The notes under the pieces are model-generated. The model was given only the letters and a program-made list of their open reading frames with translations, did not search any database and had not been told where the DNA came from. Positions 34,352-45,035 of a DNA stretch of 64,000 nt are shown here, one piece after another. The stretch is from the NCBI GenBank assembly GCA_963920525.1, contig OY986435.1, forward strand, positions 296,045,817 through 296,109,816, written 5' to 3'. Numbering within the stretch: the first letter of the stretch is position 1; every line of letters begins with the position of its first letter. A program made the translations under genes and the position numbers. Source of the stretch: Dichetophora obliterata (Eukaryota > Arthropoda > Insecta > Diptera > Sciomyzidae).

Positions 34352-34779
34352 GTTAGTAGGACCATCACGCCGGCTTCGGTCGGTCGGGAGTCCACCGTAG
34401 ATAGTGAGACCATCACTTCGGCTTCGGTCGGTCGGGTGTCACAACATTTTTTTTTATTAATTAGCTTGTGGCACCATCACGTCGGCTTCGGTCGGTCGGG
34501 CGTCCACAACAAAATTCGCTTCTGGGACCATCACGTTGGCTTCGGCCGATCGGGAGTCTCGTATTTTTTTAAATTATCTAGTGGTGCCATCACGTCGGCT
34601 TCGGTCGGTCGGGCGCCCACAATAAACATTCTCTTTCGTCAATCACGTCGGCTTTTGTCAGACGATAGCCCGACGTACAGATATATACTTAGGAATTCTA
34701 TTATATATATTGTATTATGTCATTACCCTATCGTTAAGATAAATACCAAGGCGCTTCACGCCATATACAGACATTGGTA

Positions 34780-34812
34780 AAAACAATATATATATATATA
34801 TACATATATATA
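34780..34812. repeat. (TA)n microsatellite
   Basis: ATATATATATATATACATAT-type run. Comparable short TA tracts occur at 58476-58498 and 60420-60438. Confidence 0.9.
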
Positions 34813-34814
34813 GT

Positions 34815-35796
34815 ACATTATTCAAAGTATATACAATAATACGAAATATAAAATAACGGAGCGTAGTCAGGTCTTGCCGAAGTCATTGCCACACCGAACA
34901 TCACCGAACTTCACCGAACACCGAATATAATCGAACCAGCGTCGGCAGATTCACTCGCGACTGTATATTTATCGTTCGTATTCCTAAAATATTGTGTATT
35001 GTAAGAAAGACTTATTCATATGATTACACTAAGAGAAAAATATACATGATATTGTATACACTGCTAAAAATTTAAGATTTAAAAATAAAGCGGAAAAATA
35101 TCATCTGAGCACTAAAATTAACAAGACTTCTTATTTATTTTGGACAAAAGTTTGAGGGTCTTTTGTTTAACCCTGGAGCCGCTGAGCATACCTCAGCCTT
35201 TGAATAAAACCCCCTTACAAGTGTATTACAACTCGTAAGCCAGTGTGTCGTTAAAACACCAAAATCAAACATACCTAGATTTTATTTTATTGAATGGGTA
35301 GAAAATTGAAATTAAATTAGTTTTGGCCTTTTTGCAATATACGCGGTATTTCTTATTAAATTTTTGTATAAAGTTTTAAAAACTAAAAATTTTCCGATCA
35401 ACACTTTAGAATTTTTTTCAACTGTAAGAAATCATTCCAGTATCACCTTGATATTGAATTCATAGTTTTAGCCAGTGGTGCCAACTACACGGAAATTACG
35501 GATTTCTACGGATATTTAAGCCTTGCACAGATAAACAGACAACAGTGGCAAAATAAGGTAAATCTACGAATTTTTAAGAATATCACACAGAATTTTCGTA
35601 GATTTCGCTTTTTTTTCGCCAAATTTTATGTCAAAAATTTTGGTATGGTAAAAAAATGTACTTATCACTAAAAAAAATATTTACATAATTTGTTAAAACT
35701 TTGCGCTTATATAACTGCATATAAAAAAACTATTTTAAGGAATCTAATTTGGAAGTGAGCCAGTGGGCAGCCTCATTTGAGGCGAGTGTATACAGC
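34815..35796. other. Non-coding sequence, possibly LTR-like in part
   Basis: Around 34855-34975 the sequence is less AT-rich, with repeated CACCGAAC(AT/TT)-type motifs. AATAAAACCCCC near 35204 resembles a polyadenylation region. Together with TGTAACGATGATTCGTTACA at 32402 this could be parts of an old LTR, but I cannot define ends or a target duplication. Confidence 0.3.
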
Positions 35797-35800
35797 TTAA

Positions 35801-36262
35801 CCCATTAATGCTCACCTCCAGAACTCGTTGAGTTTATTTTTAGAAATTTTCGTCATTAATTTGTATTAATGTTAGACGGAAAACTCTGAAGTTTAAGGAA
35901 AAATTCAAAGGATTTGGTTGTGGTAAAGTGAGTAAAAGGTCTGTCAGTTAAGAAATAAAAAAATAACTTTAAAAATTAGAAAAAATTAGAAATTAGAATG
36001 GAAAATTTTCATTTTGTAGTGCAGCCGTTCAACTCTAACCTAGTGCATTTTTATATATTCCTTCTTCTTGATATTTATAAAAATAAAATAACTCACCTGA
36101 GTGGAATTTTTCACTTTTCTTTGAAATTTAATGGAAAATTTTTATGGAAAAAGCATATTTTTGGCTTTCTCACACTGTTGAAAGCAAAAGCTTTACAGTG
36201 GCTCGGAATTTTTGAATAATGCTTTCATCGCGTACGACATATCATACGTTGTCATTAATGGG
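35801..36262. mobile_element. piggyBac-type MITE, TTAA target site
   Basis: CCCATTAATG and CATTAATGGG are exact 10-bp inverted termini flanked by TTAA on both sides (35797-35800 and 36263-36266). Short TIRs starting CCC with a TTAA duplication define the piggyBac superfamily. The 462-bp interior carries no transposase; the 73-codon frame in it matches nothing I know. Confidence 0.82.
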
Positions 36263-36465
36263 TTAAAACAAACCCAAAATGCCTGTAAAATGTATTTCAA
36301 TGTTATTGTATTTATAATGATTACAGATTTAAAAAATCTAATGTTCCTTTAAAATGAATAAAAGTTTTATGCTATGTTTTTAAGTTTTAGTTATAGTAAC
36401 AAAACTTAAAGTAATAGTTGTTAACTATTTTTATTTTTAGTTATGCTTTACGTTGTTTGTAACTT

Positions 36466-36711
36466 TTATAAGTTTAATGCACATTTTATAAAAAAAATCA
36501 AATATAAAGGGTGGTTAAATTTTAAGGGGCGATGTTGATTTTGAATAAAACACAAATTATTTAGGAAATTATTGTCATGACGGAGGCACACCTCCATCCG
36601 ATGGTCCAAATTTTCGATGACGCTGGGGCATAATTGAGGTTCTATGCCGTTAATATGCCGAATTATCTTATTCTTTAGCTCTTGAATTGTTGCTGGCTTA
36701 TTGACGTACAC
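36466..36711 (-). pseudogene. mariner-like transposase C-terminal relic
   Basis: YVNKPATIQELKNKIIRHIN followed by GIEPQLCPSVIENLDHRMEVC is the C-terminal tail typical of insect mariner/IS630-type transposases. It comes just after the catalytic DDE region, which is not present. Downstream on the minus strand the frame passes into what would be the element's 3' end, around GGGTGGTTAAATTTTAAGGG (plus strand 36508-36527). It probably belongs to the same family as the N-terminal relic at 10167-10394. Confidence 0.72.
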
Positions 36712-36719
36712 CTTTTTTT

Positions 36720-37390
36720 CAAAAAACCCCTAAAATAGAAGTTCAAAGCTACTCCTTTTTCGATAGGTAATGTTTTTGATTGAAGGGACTCTTTTGTCAA
36801 AGGAATATATTTAAAAATTTGCATTTTAACATTTTTTAGTGCGAAAAAAAGATTCTTTTCAAATTACACAAATAACCTTAAAAAACCGAAAAATGCTTTA
36901 AAAATTAAAAATGTCCAAAAATGACGATAAAATAACTTGAAAATCCCTAAAAATTACCAAAAAAATGCCCCAAATCTAGTAAAAATTACTTGAAAACTAA
37001 AACCGAAAAACGACGAAAAAATAAACTAAAATCTTTTCATATTTGGAATTTAGGAAACTTAAATGGACGTTAAAAATAACCAGAAAATGTGTTAGAAGCA
37101 GCAGAAAAAAGATGACATGTCATCGAAATCCTAGCCCTGGTCATTAGTGGAAAAATCTGGCGTTTCGTTTTGACAGTATCGGCAATTGCACTCTTAGTCA
37201 TGAGCCTACCTGGTTTTATTGTACCAAGCAAGTTAATGTATTCCGTTTTGGCGGTCGCGCTCTATGTCGTGACCTTGGTTTAATTGTAGCATGTTTATTT
37301 GTATCTTTTTGTGTTCTTTCTCAAAACAACTGATTTGACACTTATGCCTTATGAACAAAAAAGATTACTTCACCTACTACAACCCTTACT
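36720..37390. other. AT-rich sequence, no feature recognised
   Basis: A-rich with scattered AAAAATG/CCGAAAAA motifs. No gene, TIR pair or RNA. Confidence 0.5.
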
Positions 37391-37394
37391 TGTT

Positions 37395-38840
37395 ATGTGC
37401 CTAAAACTGGTATGCTTTTTGTTTGTTATTTAATTGTCCCTAAAAATAAGATGCAATCGGATAACAATCGGATAAAAATTGCTAGAGTTGTGATATTTTA
37501 CTTTTTGAAAAAATGTCTTTTTTTCTTGTTGTAGTAAAAAAAATCTTAAAAATTAGTTTTTAAAATCAGTGCAATAAAATGCTGTGGAAATGTTTTCTGA
37601 AAAAACATTTAATTCAAATACAAAAAATTATGTGATTTCTTACTTGAAGTGTAACATTTTGTAATTTCGAATTTGGGCACTTTAACGAAAAAAATCCTCT
37701 AAAAATCTAAAAATGCGGAATTTAATAAAACGACTTAACGTGTAACTCTGACATAGTCTTAAACTATTTTGTGCAAAAAATTACAGAAACTAAAATTCGG
37801 ATGAAAAAGTTATAGCTGTTGAAACCTGATTTTTTTTTCAAAAATTCTTAAAGTTCCTGTTTTTGGCATTTCGAACACAAAAAAAAAATCATAAAAAATC
37901 GATAAAACTGTTCTTCGCATTCAAAATGACTTCAACAATTTTAAAAAAATATTTTAGATATTCCTTAAAAAAAATAAATTCCAGGACTGCCAACATATCA
38001 GACCCTGGTTTTAGGATAAAAAATATTAAAAATATGAAAAATTTGCTTTGTTAAATTTTTAATTGATTCAATGTTGCAAAATAAATCTACATTCAATATA
38101 AGTTAATTAAATATTTTATTCCATAATGAAGTGTTTTTTAATCATTAGCGCTTTCAACACCAACGGCAGTGGTGAAAAATTAAATTTGTTGATTTTGGTG
38201 GTTTTTTTATATTTTTTACCCTTAAGCTAGGCTCTGATATGTTGGCAGCCCTGGAATTAAAATTTTTTTAAGGAATATCTTAAATATATTTTTAAAATTA
38301 TTGAGGTAATTTTAAATGCGAAAAAAATTTTATCGATTTTTTATGATTTTTTTTTTGTGTTCGAAATGCCAAAAACAGAAACTTTAAGAATTTTTGAAAA
38401 AATCAAGTTTCAACAGCTATAACTTTTTCATCCGAATTTTGGTTTTTGTAATTTTTTTGCACAAAATAGCTTAAGACTATGCATTTCGCATTTTTTAATT
38501 TTTGAGAATTTTTTTCGTAAAAATACCCAAACTCGAAATTTACAAAATGTTACACTTCTAGTAAAAAAATTTCATAACAATAATTCAATAATTTTTCACA
38601 TAATTTTTTCGTATTTCTATTAAATGTTGTTTCAGAAAACATTTCTACAGCATTTCATTGCAATTTTTTCAAAATTGATTTTTACCTTTTTTTTTACTAC
38701 CACAAAAAAATGAAATTTTTTTCAAATACTGAAATATCACAACTCTAGCAATTTTTATCCGTTTGTTATGTCTTACAGCTCATTTTTAGGGACAATTAAA
38801 TAACAAACAAGGTGCATACCAGTTTTAGGCGCAAAATAAG
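37395..38840. mobile_element. Foldback-like element with ~620-bp inverted arms
   Basis: The left arm (37395-~38020) starts ATGTGCCTAAAACTGGTATG. The right arm (~38200-38840) ends CATACCAGTTTTAGGCGCAA and is its reverse complement with scattered mismatches and small gaps. Matches are easy to see at AACAGCTATAACTTTTTCAT, at GCATTTCGAACACAAAAAA and at CTGATATGTTGGCAG. A loop of about 170 bp separates the arms. I found no target duplication or transposase. If transcribed through, the RNA would fold into a ~600-bp hairpin. Confidence 0.85.
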
Positions 38841-38844
38841 GTTT

Positions 38845-40260
38845 TATGTGCAAACAATCGAGTAATATGTAAAAAGTCAAAAAAACGTTCATATGTCTTT
38901 CAATTTCAAATTTAAATCGCTTTGATGGTCGGGTAAATAGTTTCCGATTATTTACACTTTTTTATATTTACTGTTCTTAAATCAAAAGGAACGATTTTTC
39001 AGCCATCCATTTTAAGAAAAGTAGTTTAGAAAATAAAGGTCACCCTTAATAGATGCATATGTTCAATTTTACAATTTATATATTTGTTCCATTATTAATA
39101 TTAACATTACTTTTAATGTATTTGAAAATAAATATTTTTATTATAATAAAAATTTTAAATATAATTTTTTATATTTGCTTTTTTTGTTAAAAAAAATAAT
39201 TAACAAAATTAAACATGAAGCAAAAAGTAAAACAAGCAATTAATTGTAATTATTTAAATAAAAATGTGCACACTACAAGGTTTTATGATATATTGCATTA
39301 TATCATCATTACTGTGATGTTTTTTACAATGCACTATGGTCCAAGAACCCGATTTTTGTGGCATTAAATCAAACAAGGCACAGAGAGTGCTCAAACTTCG
39401 CACATTTACTTTTGGTACTGCAAACAAAGACGTGTGCAAAAACGAGCATCATCCGCCCATGGATTACTTTCCCATTACTTACACAAAAAACATCTGGCTT
39501 TTTCGTCAACACTTCCAAACCATACATCCTATAAAGAAGATTTATACACTCAAATGTTTGTTAAGCCTCTGTGTACTAGACTAAAAAAAATATTAAAAAT
39601 AATATTCAATTGATTTCATATGCCCCTTTTTTCTGCATTTTTTAGCTTTAGTGGTTCTGAAATATACCGATATATTAACCTTTCACCACATATATGAAAC
39701 TTTGACAATACCTGACAATATCATTACTTTTCTTCTGCTAGAAACAAACACGATTTTTAAACTAAATCAAAAATGCCTCCACATTTAAATGGTCTATCCT
39801 TAAAAATTACAACATATACAAAACAATTTTACTACACTTTATGACAAACTTACTTTGATGTTGATTTTCCATACCGAAATTTGAATTTTTATTTGTAAAT
39901 TTTGAAAATATTTAAAGTTTGCTACACTTTTATTTTATGCACATCAATCAAACCACATAACGCTCATTTCGTTCAAGACCGTCACAACCCTAAATTTGGG
40001 TTTTTTGAGTTAAATATACAGAAATATGCATTGTTATCATATCTTTAATTTGAGTGAACTCCAGACCAATTTGCTGTTAATTGACGGATTTACAGATACT
40101 TGTGTCGTTTTGAGTTTTAGCAATTTCTTCACTTTTTTGTAGCAATAAGGTTTCTTTTCTATTTACACCACAATTTATTTGAAATTTGTGAAATTTTACG
40201 ACTTATTTTATCTAAAACCATTTTTTAAATAAAAATCCAAGCAAGGAAGCCAATATTTTT
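38845..40260. other. AT-rich sequence, no feature recognised
   Basis: Low-complexity A/T with an ordinary stretch around 39330-39580. The 82-codon frame there shows no family. Confidence 0.5.
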
Positions 40261-40273
40261 TGTAGTAATAAAG

Positions 40274-40762
40274 CATGATACAAAGAGCTACAGGTAAAGT
40301 ATTCCCGGCGCAACAAACAAAATTTACTGCGCACCTCGTCATTGGTGCTCGTCAATTGTGACACTTGATGAATACATTCAAAAGAAAATGTAGAAAAGTG
40401 ACGAAGATGGCAAAATGAAAACGAACAAACAGTCAAAATCTGTCAAGCACATCAAGCAACGTAGCCGCTTTTTGTGTAAATCGGTAAAAAGGGGAAAAAG
40501 CACCCCTACAAAATATGCAAATTTTTCTTCACAAACAGTACTAAAAAATATATTTACTTAATTTGGGACATCTTACTTAATTTGGGACAACAATATTTAT
40601 TTCATTTCAGTAAAACAAGTTTTCATAAGAAAATGTAGGCATTTTAAAATCTTTATACCCTATGAATAAATTGTGACTACGTTTTAACCAAGGAGCACCT
40701 TGCACGTCACATCAAAGATGGCGGACATGCGCAATACTTTATCTGCAGTTCTTTGTATCATG
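40274..40762. mobile_element. 489-bp MITE with a 9-bp target duplication
   Basis: Inverted termini of about 30 bp (CATGATACAAAGAGCTACAG on the left, reverse complement CATGATACAAAGAACTGCAG on the right) are flanked by an exact 9-bp GTAATAAAG (40265-40273 and 40763-40771). The interior is non-coding. A 9-bp duplication is typical of Mutator-like elements, while the CATGA start resembles P elements, which make 8-bp duplications; superfamily unresolved. Confidence 0.8.
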
Positions 40763-41091
40763 GTAATAAAGTACCAACTAAAAAAGTGACATCTCTCTAG
40801 CTCAAAAGTTTGTTATCATATAGCAGCAAAATCATCGCAACTCAAAATGAAAATTTTTTAAATGAGTTTTTGTAGTAATAATGTAATAACTCAAACAGAC
40901 AAACTTGCAAAAATATTACTTAAAAATTCATTATTGACACAAAATGAAAAAGGTATGATATTTTTGGTAGAAAATGTAATGGTCTAAATAACATGCAATA
41001 ACAATTGAGTTCAGCTACTACAGCTTTTTCGCACTTTCTCCGCATTAGATCATCTTAAGAACCAGCCCAAATAACATTAAAACATCTCAAT

Positions 41092-41224
41092 AAGGCCATT
41101 CACAGTTCGAATACGCTGGTCTGCCATTTGTTCGATCTGCCATTTGTACGCCAATTTACGAAAGCGTATTTTGCTTCGTTGTTGTTTTGCATACACATGA
41201 AAATACGCAGGCACGCGTAAATAT
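41092..41224. mobile_element. Fragment of the AAGGCYATTCACAG MITE
   Basis: The first ~133 bp match the left part of the complete MITE at 60804-61126 (AAGGCCATTCACAGTTCGAA, GTACGCCAATTTACGAAAGC, ACGCAGGCACGCGTAAATA). The other half is missing. The fragment replaces the 3' part of the LINE, so the last ~40 codons of the LINE's open frame are MITE sequence and not RT. Confidence 0.85.
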
Positions 41225-42629
41225 AGACGATATCTGCAGACTTCCTTCTCTCATTCAAAGATTGCATTTTTAATAGTTTTAAACCATCCTCATAAGGAGG
41301 AAGGTTTAAAGTGTCAGTTGCACTTAAGCCCCTTAGAGCAAACCGAACAAAACGTTTTTGGATTCTCTCTATACGTTCAACATGTACATTGTAACTTGGG
41401 GACCAAACTTGACTTGCATACTCTAAGTGAGGTCGCACAATTGCAAAATACAGCGTTGTAGTTGTGATCATACTATTAAATTCTTTGGCCCAGCGTTTCA
41501 TAAACCCGAGCATAGAAGATGCTTTTTTACAAATGTAATCAATATGAACGTTAAACGATAGCTTAGAATCCATGCATATACCCAGATCTTTGACAGCATC
41601 TTCACGACTTAATGCAGTATCTTTTATCTTAAACTCAAAAATTAAATTATTCCTTTTTCGCGAAAAGGTCATAGTTTGGCATTTATCTGGATTTAGAAAC
41701 ATATTGTTTTTAGAACACCAAATTTCAAAGGATTTCAAATCAGACTGGAGCAGATCTGAATTGTCTTTAGCATCTATTGTTCTGTATATTTTCATGTCAT
41801 CTGCATAGATAAGTAGATGAGAGTGTTTGATGATGTGGGTTACATCATTAATGGCTAAAATAAACAGAATTGGACCAAGGTGGCTACCTTGAGGAACACC
41901 TGATTCAGCAATAAATTCAGCTAACAATACGCCTCGAAATCGTATTTGATAAGATCGCTCTGTCAGATACGATTGAATCCAGCTTACAAAAAATTGTGGA
42001 AAACCCATTAACTTTAGTTTAAATATAATTAATTTGTGTGGTAGTTTATCAAATGCTTTGATAAATCCATGCTGACGAGTTGTCATGACCTTCCCACAGT
42101 GAATTTTCACACGATCATACACGAGGTGCTCAAAAAGTTTTGGAATCGACGAGAGTTTCGCGATAGGCCTGTAGTTGTTTATGTCGTTCTTACAACCTTT
42201 TTTATAGATAGGACCTATAAAAGATTTTTTCCAAAAAAGTGGAAAAATACTTTCGCTAATTGATTTATTGAATAACATGGACAGTGGTTGACTTAGAACG
42301 GAACCACATCGTGTTAACACTGCGCCAGGAATTCCGTCACGTCCAGCATTAAAATCCTCATCGATCAATCCAATATACTTTAAAATATCCTCTGAAGTAA
42401 AGGATATAGAATCCAACGAAACCCTGGGTGTAGAGTTCATATATTCAAAGTAATCTTCATCAGGATTAAAAGAGTCCGAACAGAATGACTCTTTAAAGAG
42501 ATTGGCAAATAGACCACAAATTACGACAGGATCGTCAGTAAATCCGTCAGAGGTTTTAAATGATAAAGGGAATCCATCAGATTTTTTTTTTGTGTTTATG
42601 AAACCCCAGAATTTCTTCGGATCAGACAA
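41225..42629 (-). pseudogene. LINE reverse transcriptase with internal deletion
   Basis: RT motifs are plain: KKSFIGPIYKKG and NNYRPIAKLSSIPKLFEHLV; SGVPQGSHLGPILFILAIND; the catalytic LLIYADDMKIY; then KDLGICMDSKLSF and the FMKRWAKEF thumb region. At TTRQHGF-IKAFDKLPHKL about 40 residues expected between QHGF and KAFD are gone, in frame. This removes the conserved stretch up to and including the first catalytic Asp of motif A (normally D-F-S-K-A-F-D), so polymerase activity is lost even though YADD is intact. The frame ends in MITE-derived codons after SADIVYI. Confidence 0.88.
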
Positions 42630-42659
42630 TATTCTCAGCTTAGTACTGTCTAAATAATT

Positions 42660-43091
42660 TTAATATAAGGTAGCTGAGCAATTTTCAAAATTCAGAAACA
42701 AACGCTTGTATATTTCTAGGTCATTCAAGTCTAAGCTACAGACATATTTTTTCCATGCCCTATTCCTGCTGTTGCGAAGAATCTTTAACTCCTTTGTGTA
42801 CCAGGGGTAAGCACAATTTTTCGTAAATTTGAGGCTATATGGCACGGACAGAGAAAACATAGCAAAGATTTGCATATAAAAAAAATTAATTAAATCATCA
42901 AGAGTGTTATTATTAACATATTCTAAAATAACATAACGTTTACTTTGAAGTAAGTGTTTCAACTTCAAAAAGTCAGCTTTTTTAAAATCGAATTCATAAA
43001 CTTTATCTATTGAGTTAGACTTTACTATATTATCCCTGTCTGATTTGTACCATATGCTCAATGGTGGATGGTATTCATCAACAGCAGTCAA
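42660..43091 (-). pseudogene. LINE EN-RT linker region
   Basis: A 143-codon frame (TAVDEYHPPLSIWYK at its start, then NCAYPWYTKELKILRNSRNR) matches the region between endonuclease and RT of Jockey-type ORF2. PWYTKEL-x-x-L-x-x-x-R is a well-known spacer motif. It is in the same frame as the RT but ends at TAA 42660-42662; the next codons (LDSTKLRILSDPKKFWGF) continue the protein, so this is a single premature stop. Confidence 0.8.
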
Positions 43092-43693
43092 AACATGAGG
43101 GCAGTCAAAAAACCCCCCAAAACAATCACATTGTTACTATCTGTAGTTAAGACCAGGTCAAGAACTCTTTCACGACTATTATAAATACAACTCACTTGTT
43201 GTAAGTCAGAACATATATTATCAACAAATATATGCTCTTGGCGAGTCTTCGAATTAGATGCACAAAAATATGTATCATCGTCAGAAGATTCCCATTTCAA
43301 GTCAGGCAGATTAAAATCACCTAACAATAAAATGTCGTCATTAACGTCAATTATGCTTATAACGTATTCTATGCAATCCGCAAGGCTTGCATAAACTTCT
43401 ACACTGCTCTTAGGAGGAACGTATGCATTAATAAGATATACATTAGAATTGCAATGTACAACCTTGACGCATATAAGTTCGATGTTAGCAGAGCAGGGAA
43501 TAACAATAATGGAACTAACGAAGGAGTTCCTTACAGCTAATAAGACACCTCCACCGACAGCAGAAGTATTGTCAGCATGTCTATCTCTTCTATAAACTTC
43601 AAAACTGTTATCAAACAATTCTAAATCAGTAATGCTTCCGTTTAACCAAGTTTCAGTCAGTGCGATAATATCCTCAGAGAAATTCTGAGACAT
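43088..43693 (-). pseudogene. LINE endonuclease
   Basis: A 201-codon frame with EEP motifs: ALTETWLN (residues ~11-18, the Glu that binds metal), GGGVLLAVRN (~47-56), INAYVPP (~88-94) and LLLGDFNLPDLKW (~121-133, the Asp-Asn pair). N-terminal sequence before SEDIIALTETW is missing from the frame. The end runs into GGFLTALMF through a frameshift in a G/T run near 43090, after which the correct frame is the linker ORF. It nicked target DNA in the active element. Confidence 0.85.
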
Positions 43694-43758
43694 TAAAAAT
43701 ATGTCTCGCGTCTTAGAGCGTAATCCCCTTACATTTTGATAGTAAAGGGATAACCTAT

Positions 43759-44294
43759 TCAGTTTTTTTGGGATTGACGAGCGGCTTGAGTCGTCCCTCT
43801 AGGCTTATTCTTAGGCTGAAACTCTGTAACGAGTATATTATCAGTCCATAAATTAGAGTGTAGAACAGTTGCAAACTCTTCCGCTGGAACTGTGAGAAAA
43901 AAGGAAGCATGGGAAGGTTTATTACCTATTTTTTGCATGAGCAAAATGCATTTTGACTCAACAATTTATTATGTTTGATAAAAGTCAATACATTTTCAAC
44001 AGTTGTGTCGGGCTGAAGACGTGAAATGAATAAATTTTTTTTCCTCGACACTGCCCTTAAGCTTGATAGATTTCTAGGCTCAATAGGAGTCAAAACTGAA
44101 CTATTAGTCAAAGAAGGAATGTTAGAAGGGGACGAGGAAGTAACTGGAGTGTTCCTGTTCAAGAGCGGTGCTGAGGGCTGCTTGGCCTGAGAAGTAGATC
44201 CAGATGATATTCGCTTCTTATTAGTTTTTTTATTTGTTCTCTTTCTTTTTGAGATAATATGGTCTTCTGATGAAAGGATTGTTTGTTTGTTTGC
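43759..44294 (-). pseudogene. LINE ORF1, C-terminal half
   Basis: Starting directly after the eEF1B stop codon and in the same frame, 122 sense codons remain open down to 43926. They include a basic patch (SKRKRTNKKTNKKR), a Ser/Pro-rich linker, and KNLFISRLQPDTTVENVLTF, a conserved segment of ORF1 RNA-binding proteins of Jockey-group LINEs. A frame change near 43930 leads to NKPSHASFFLTVPAEEFATV and ILVTEFQPKNKPRG, the usual ORF1 C-terminus. The expected N-terminal part and zinc knuckles are absent. Confidence 0.72.
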
Positions 44295-44951
44295 TTAGAT
44301 CTTGTTGAATGCAGCAATATCTACCGACTGAACAAAGTCCTCAAACTCCTGAATCTGCTCTGTAAGCAAATCAATGGAAACCTTATCGTCCTCGATGACG
44401 CACATAATCTGCAACTTGTTGATGCCATAACGGACAGGAACCAATTTGGAGGCACCCCACAAGAGGCCATCCATACTGATGGTACGAACAGAATTTTCCA
44501 ATTCTTTCATGTCAGTTTCATCATCCCATGGCTTGACATCAAGCAACACCGACGATTTGGCAATAAGCGCGGGTTTCTTTGATTTTTTGGCAGAGTAGGC
44601 GGCAACACGTTCCTCACGGATACGTTCAGCATCATCCTCATCATCAGAGCCGAAGAGATCGACATCATCATCATCGGCAGCAGCTGCAGCAGCGGCCACT
44701 GTTGGCTTAGCACCAGCAGTCTGTGGCAGTGGGGCGCCACCCCAGGCGGCTTTCTCGTTAGCGTCGAACGATGCAATGTGGCGATACCAACGTTGAACGT
44801 GTGGGAATGTGTCAGCTGGTATCTTGCCCAATGCATCAAAAACGGACAGGTCAGCTTTTCTGGGTGTGTAGCCACTGATGTAGCTGTTGTCGGCCAAGAA
44901 TTTGTTCGATTCACTTACTCCTTGGGGAGTTTTGACATCACCAAAAGCCAT
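44295..44951 (-). CDS. eEF1beta: Elongation factor eEF1B beta subunit (EF-1-beta)
   Basis: The 218-residue protein is the guanine-nucleotide exchange subunit that reloads eEF1A with GTP during translation elongation. The length is right for a fly orthologue. Residues 1-70 form the small GST-C-like N-terminal domain ([11 protein letters not shown]... SYISGYTP... FDALGKIP... RWYRHIASF). Residues 93-107 are the acidic linker with a CK2-type FGSDDED site. Residues ~128-218 form the exchange domain ([47 protein letters not shown]). The penultimate Lys is the conserved one placed near the eEF1A nucleotide site. Residue 174 is Arg (codon at 44430-44432), where the family has a small residue (VPVGYG or VPVAYG). 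The start is the ATG at 44951, preceded by an A-rich context. No intron interrupts it, and no 3'UTR is left: a LINE ORF1 follows the stop in frame. It may be the gene itself or a retrocopy. Confidence 0.9.
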   Translation of the reverse strand: MAFGDVKTPQGVSESNKFLADNSYISGYTPRKADLSVFDALGKIPADTFPHVQRWYRHIASFDANEKAAWGGAPLPQTAGAKPTVAAAAAAADDDDVDLFGSDDEDDAERIREERVAAYSAKKSKKPALIAKSSVLLDVKPWDDETDMKELENSVRTISMDGLLWGASKLVPVRYGINKLQIMCVIEDDKVSIDLLTEQIQEFEDFVQSVDIAAFNKI

Positions 44952-45035
44952 TTTTCCTGTATGTTATCCTTTTCAAAATCGGCAAATTAAAAAAGTTCGA
45001 CTCGTTCACAAAAGTGCTGCAGCCTTGAACAACTT

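Larger units (their letters stand above)
32795..34690. repeat. ~60-bp GC-rich tandem array split by a P-like element
   Basis: The unit core CATCACGTCGGCTTCGGTCG then GTCGGGAGTCCAC occurs twice left of the element (about 32805 and 32859) and five or six times right of it (about 34362, 34410, 34469, 34527, 34589 and a degenerate one at 34648). Spacers between cores are AT-rich and vary. The cores are much more GC-rich than the surroundings. The insertion at 32904-34351 cuts the array. Confidence 0.85.
41225..44290 (-). mobile_element. Jockey-type LINE, degenerate, joined to eEF1B
   Basis: On the minus strand the C-terminal half of ORF1 (44294-~43760), an endonuclease (43693-43088), a linker (43091-42660) and RT (42629-~41226) follow in standard LINE order. 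Lesions include a frame change in ORF1 near 43930, a frameshift in a G/T run near 43090, an in-frame TAA at 42660, a deletion inside the RT, and loss of the 3' end at the MITE fragment. The 5' part of ORF1 and any 5'UTR are missing, and eEF1B sequence starts there in the same orientation. Confidence 0.85.

Noticed and set aside
34283..34780. 165-codon ORF with repeated ITSASVGR motifs
   Set aside because: It is a translation of the ~60-bp tandem array; the peptide repeat only mirrors the DNA repeat.
32402..35250. Complete solo LTR starting TGTAACGATG
   Set aside because: No matching end, target duplication or second LTR could be fixed; only a weak hint is left in the features.
44507..44914. 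135-codon ORF on the minus strand inside eEF1B
   Set aside because: Alternative-frame shadow of the eEF1B coding region.
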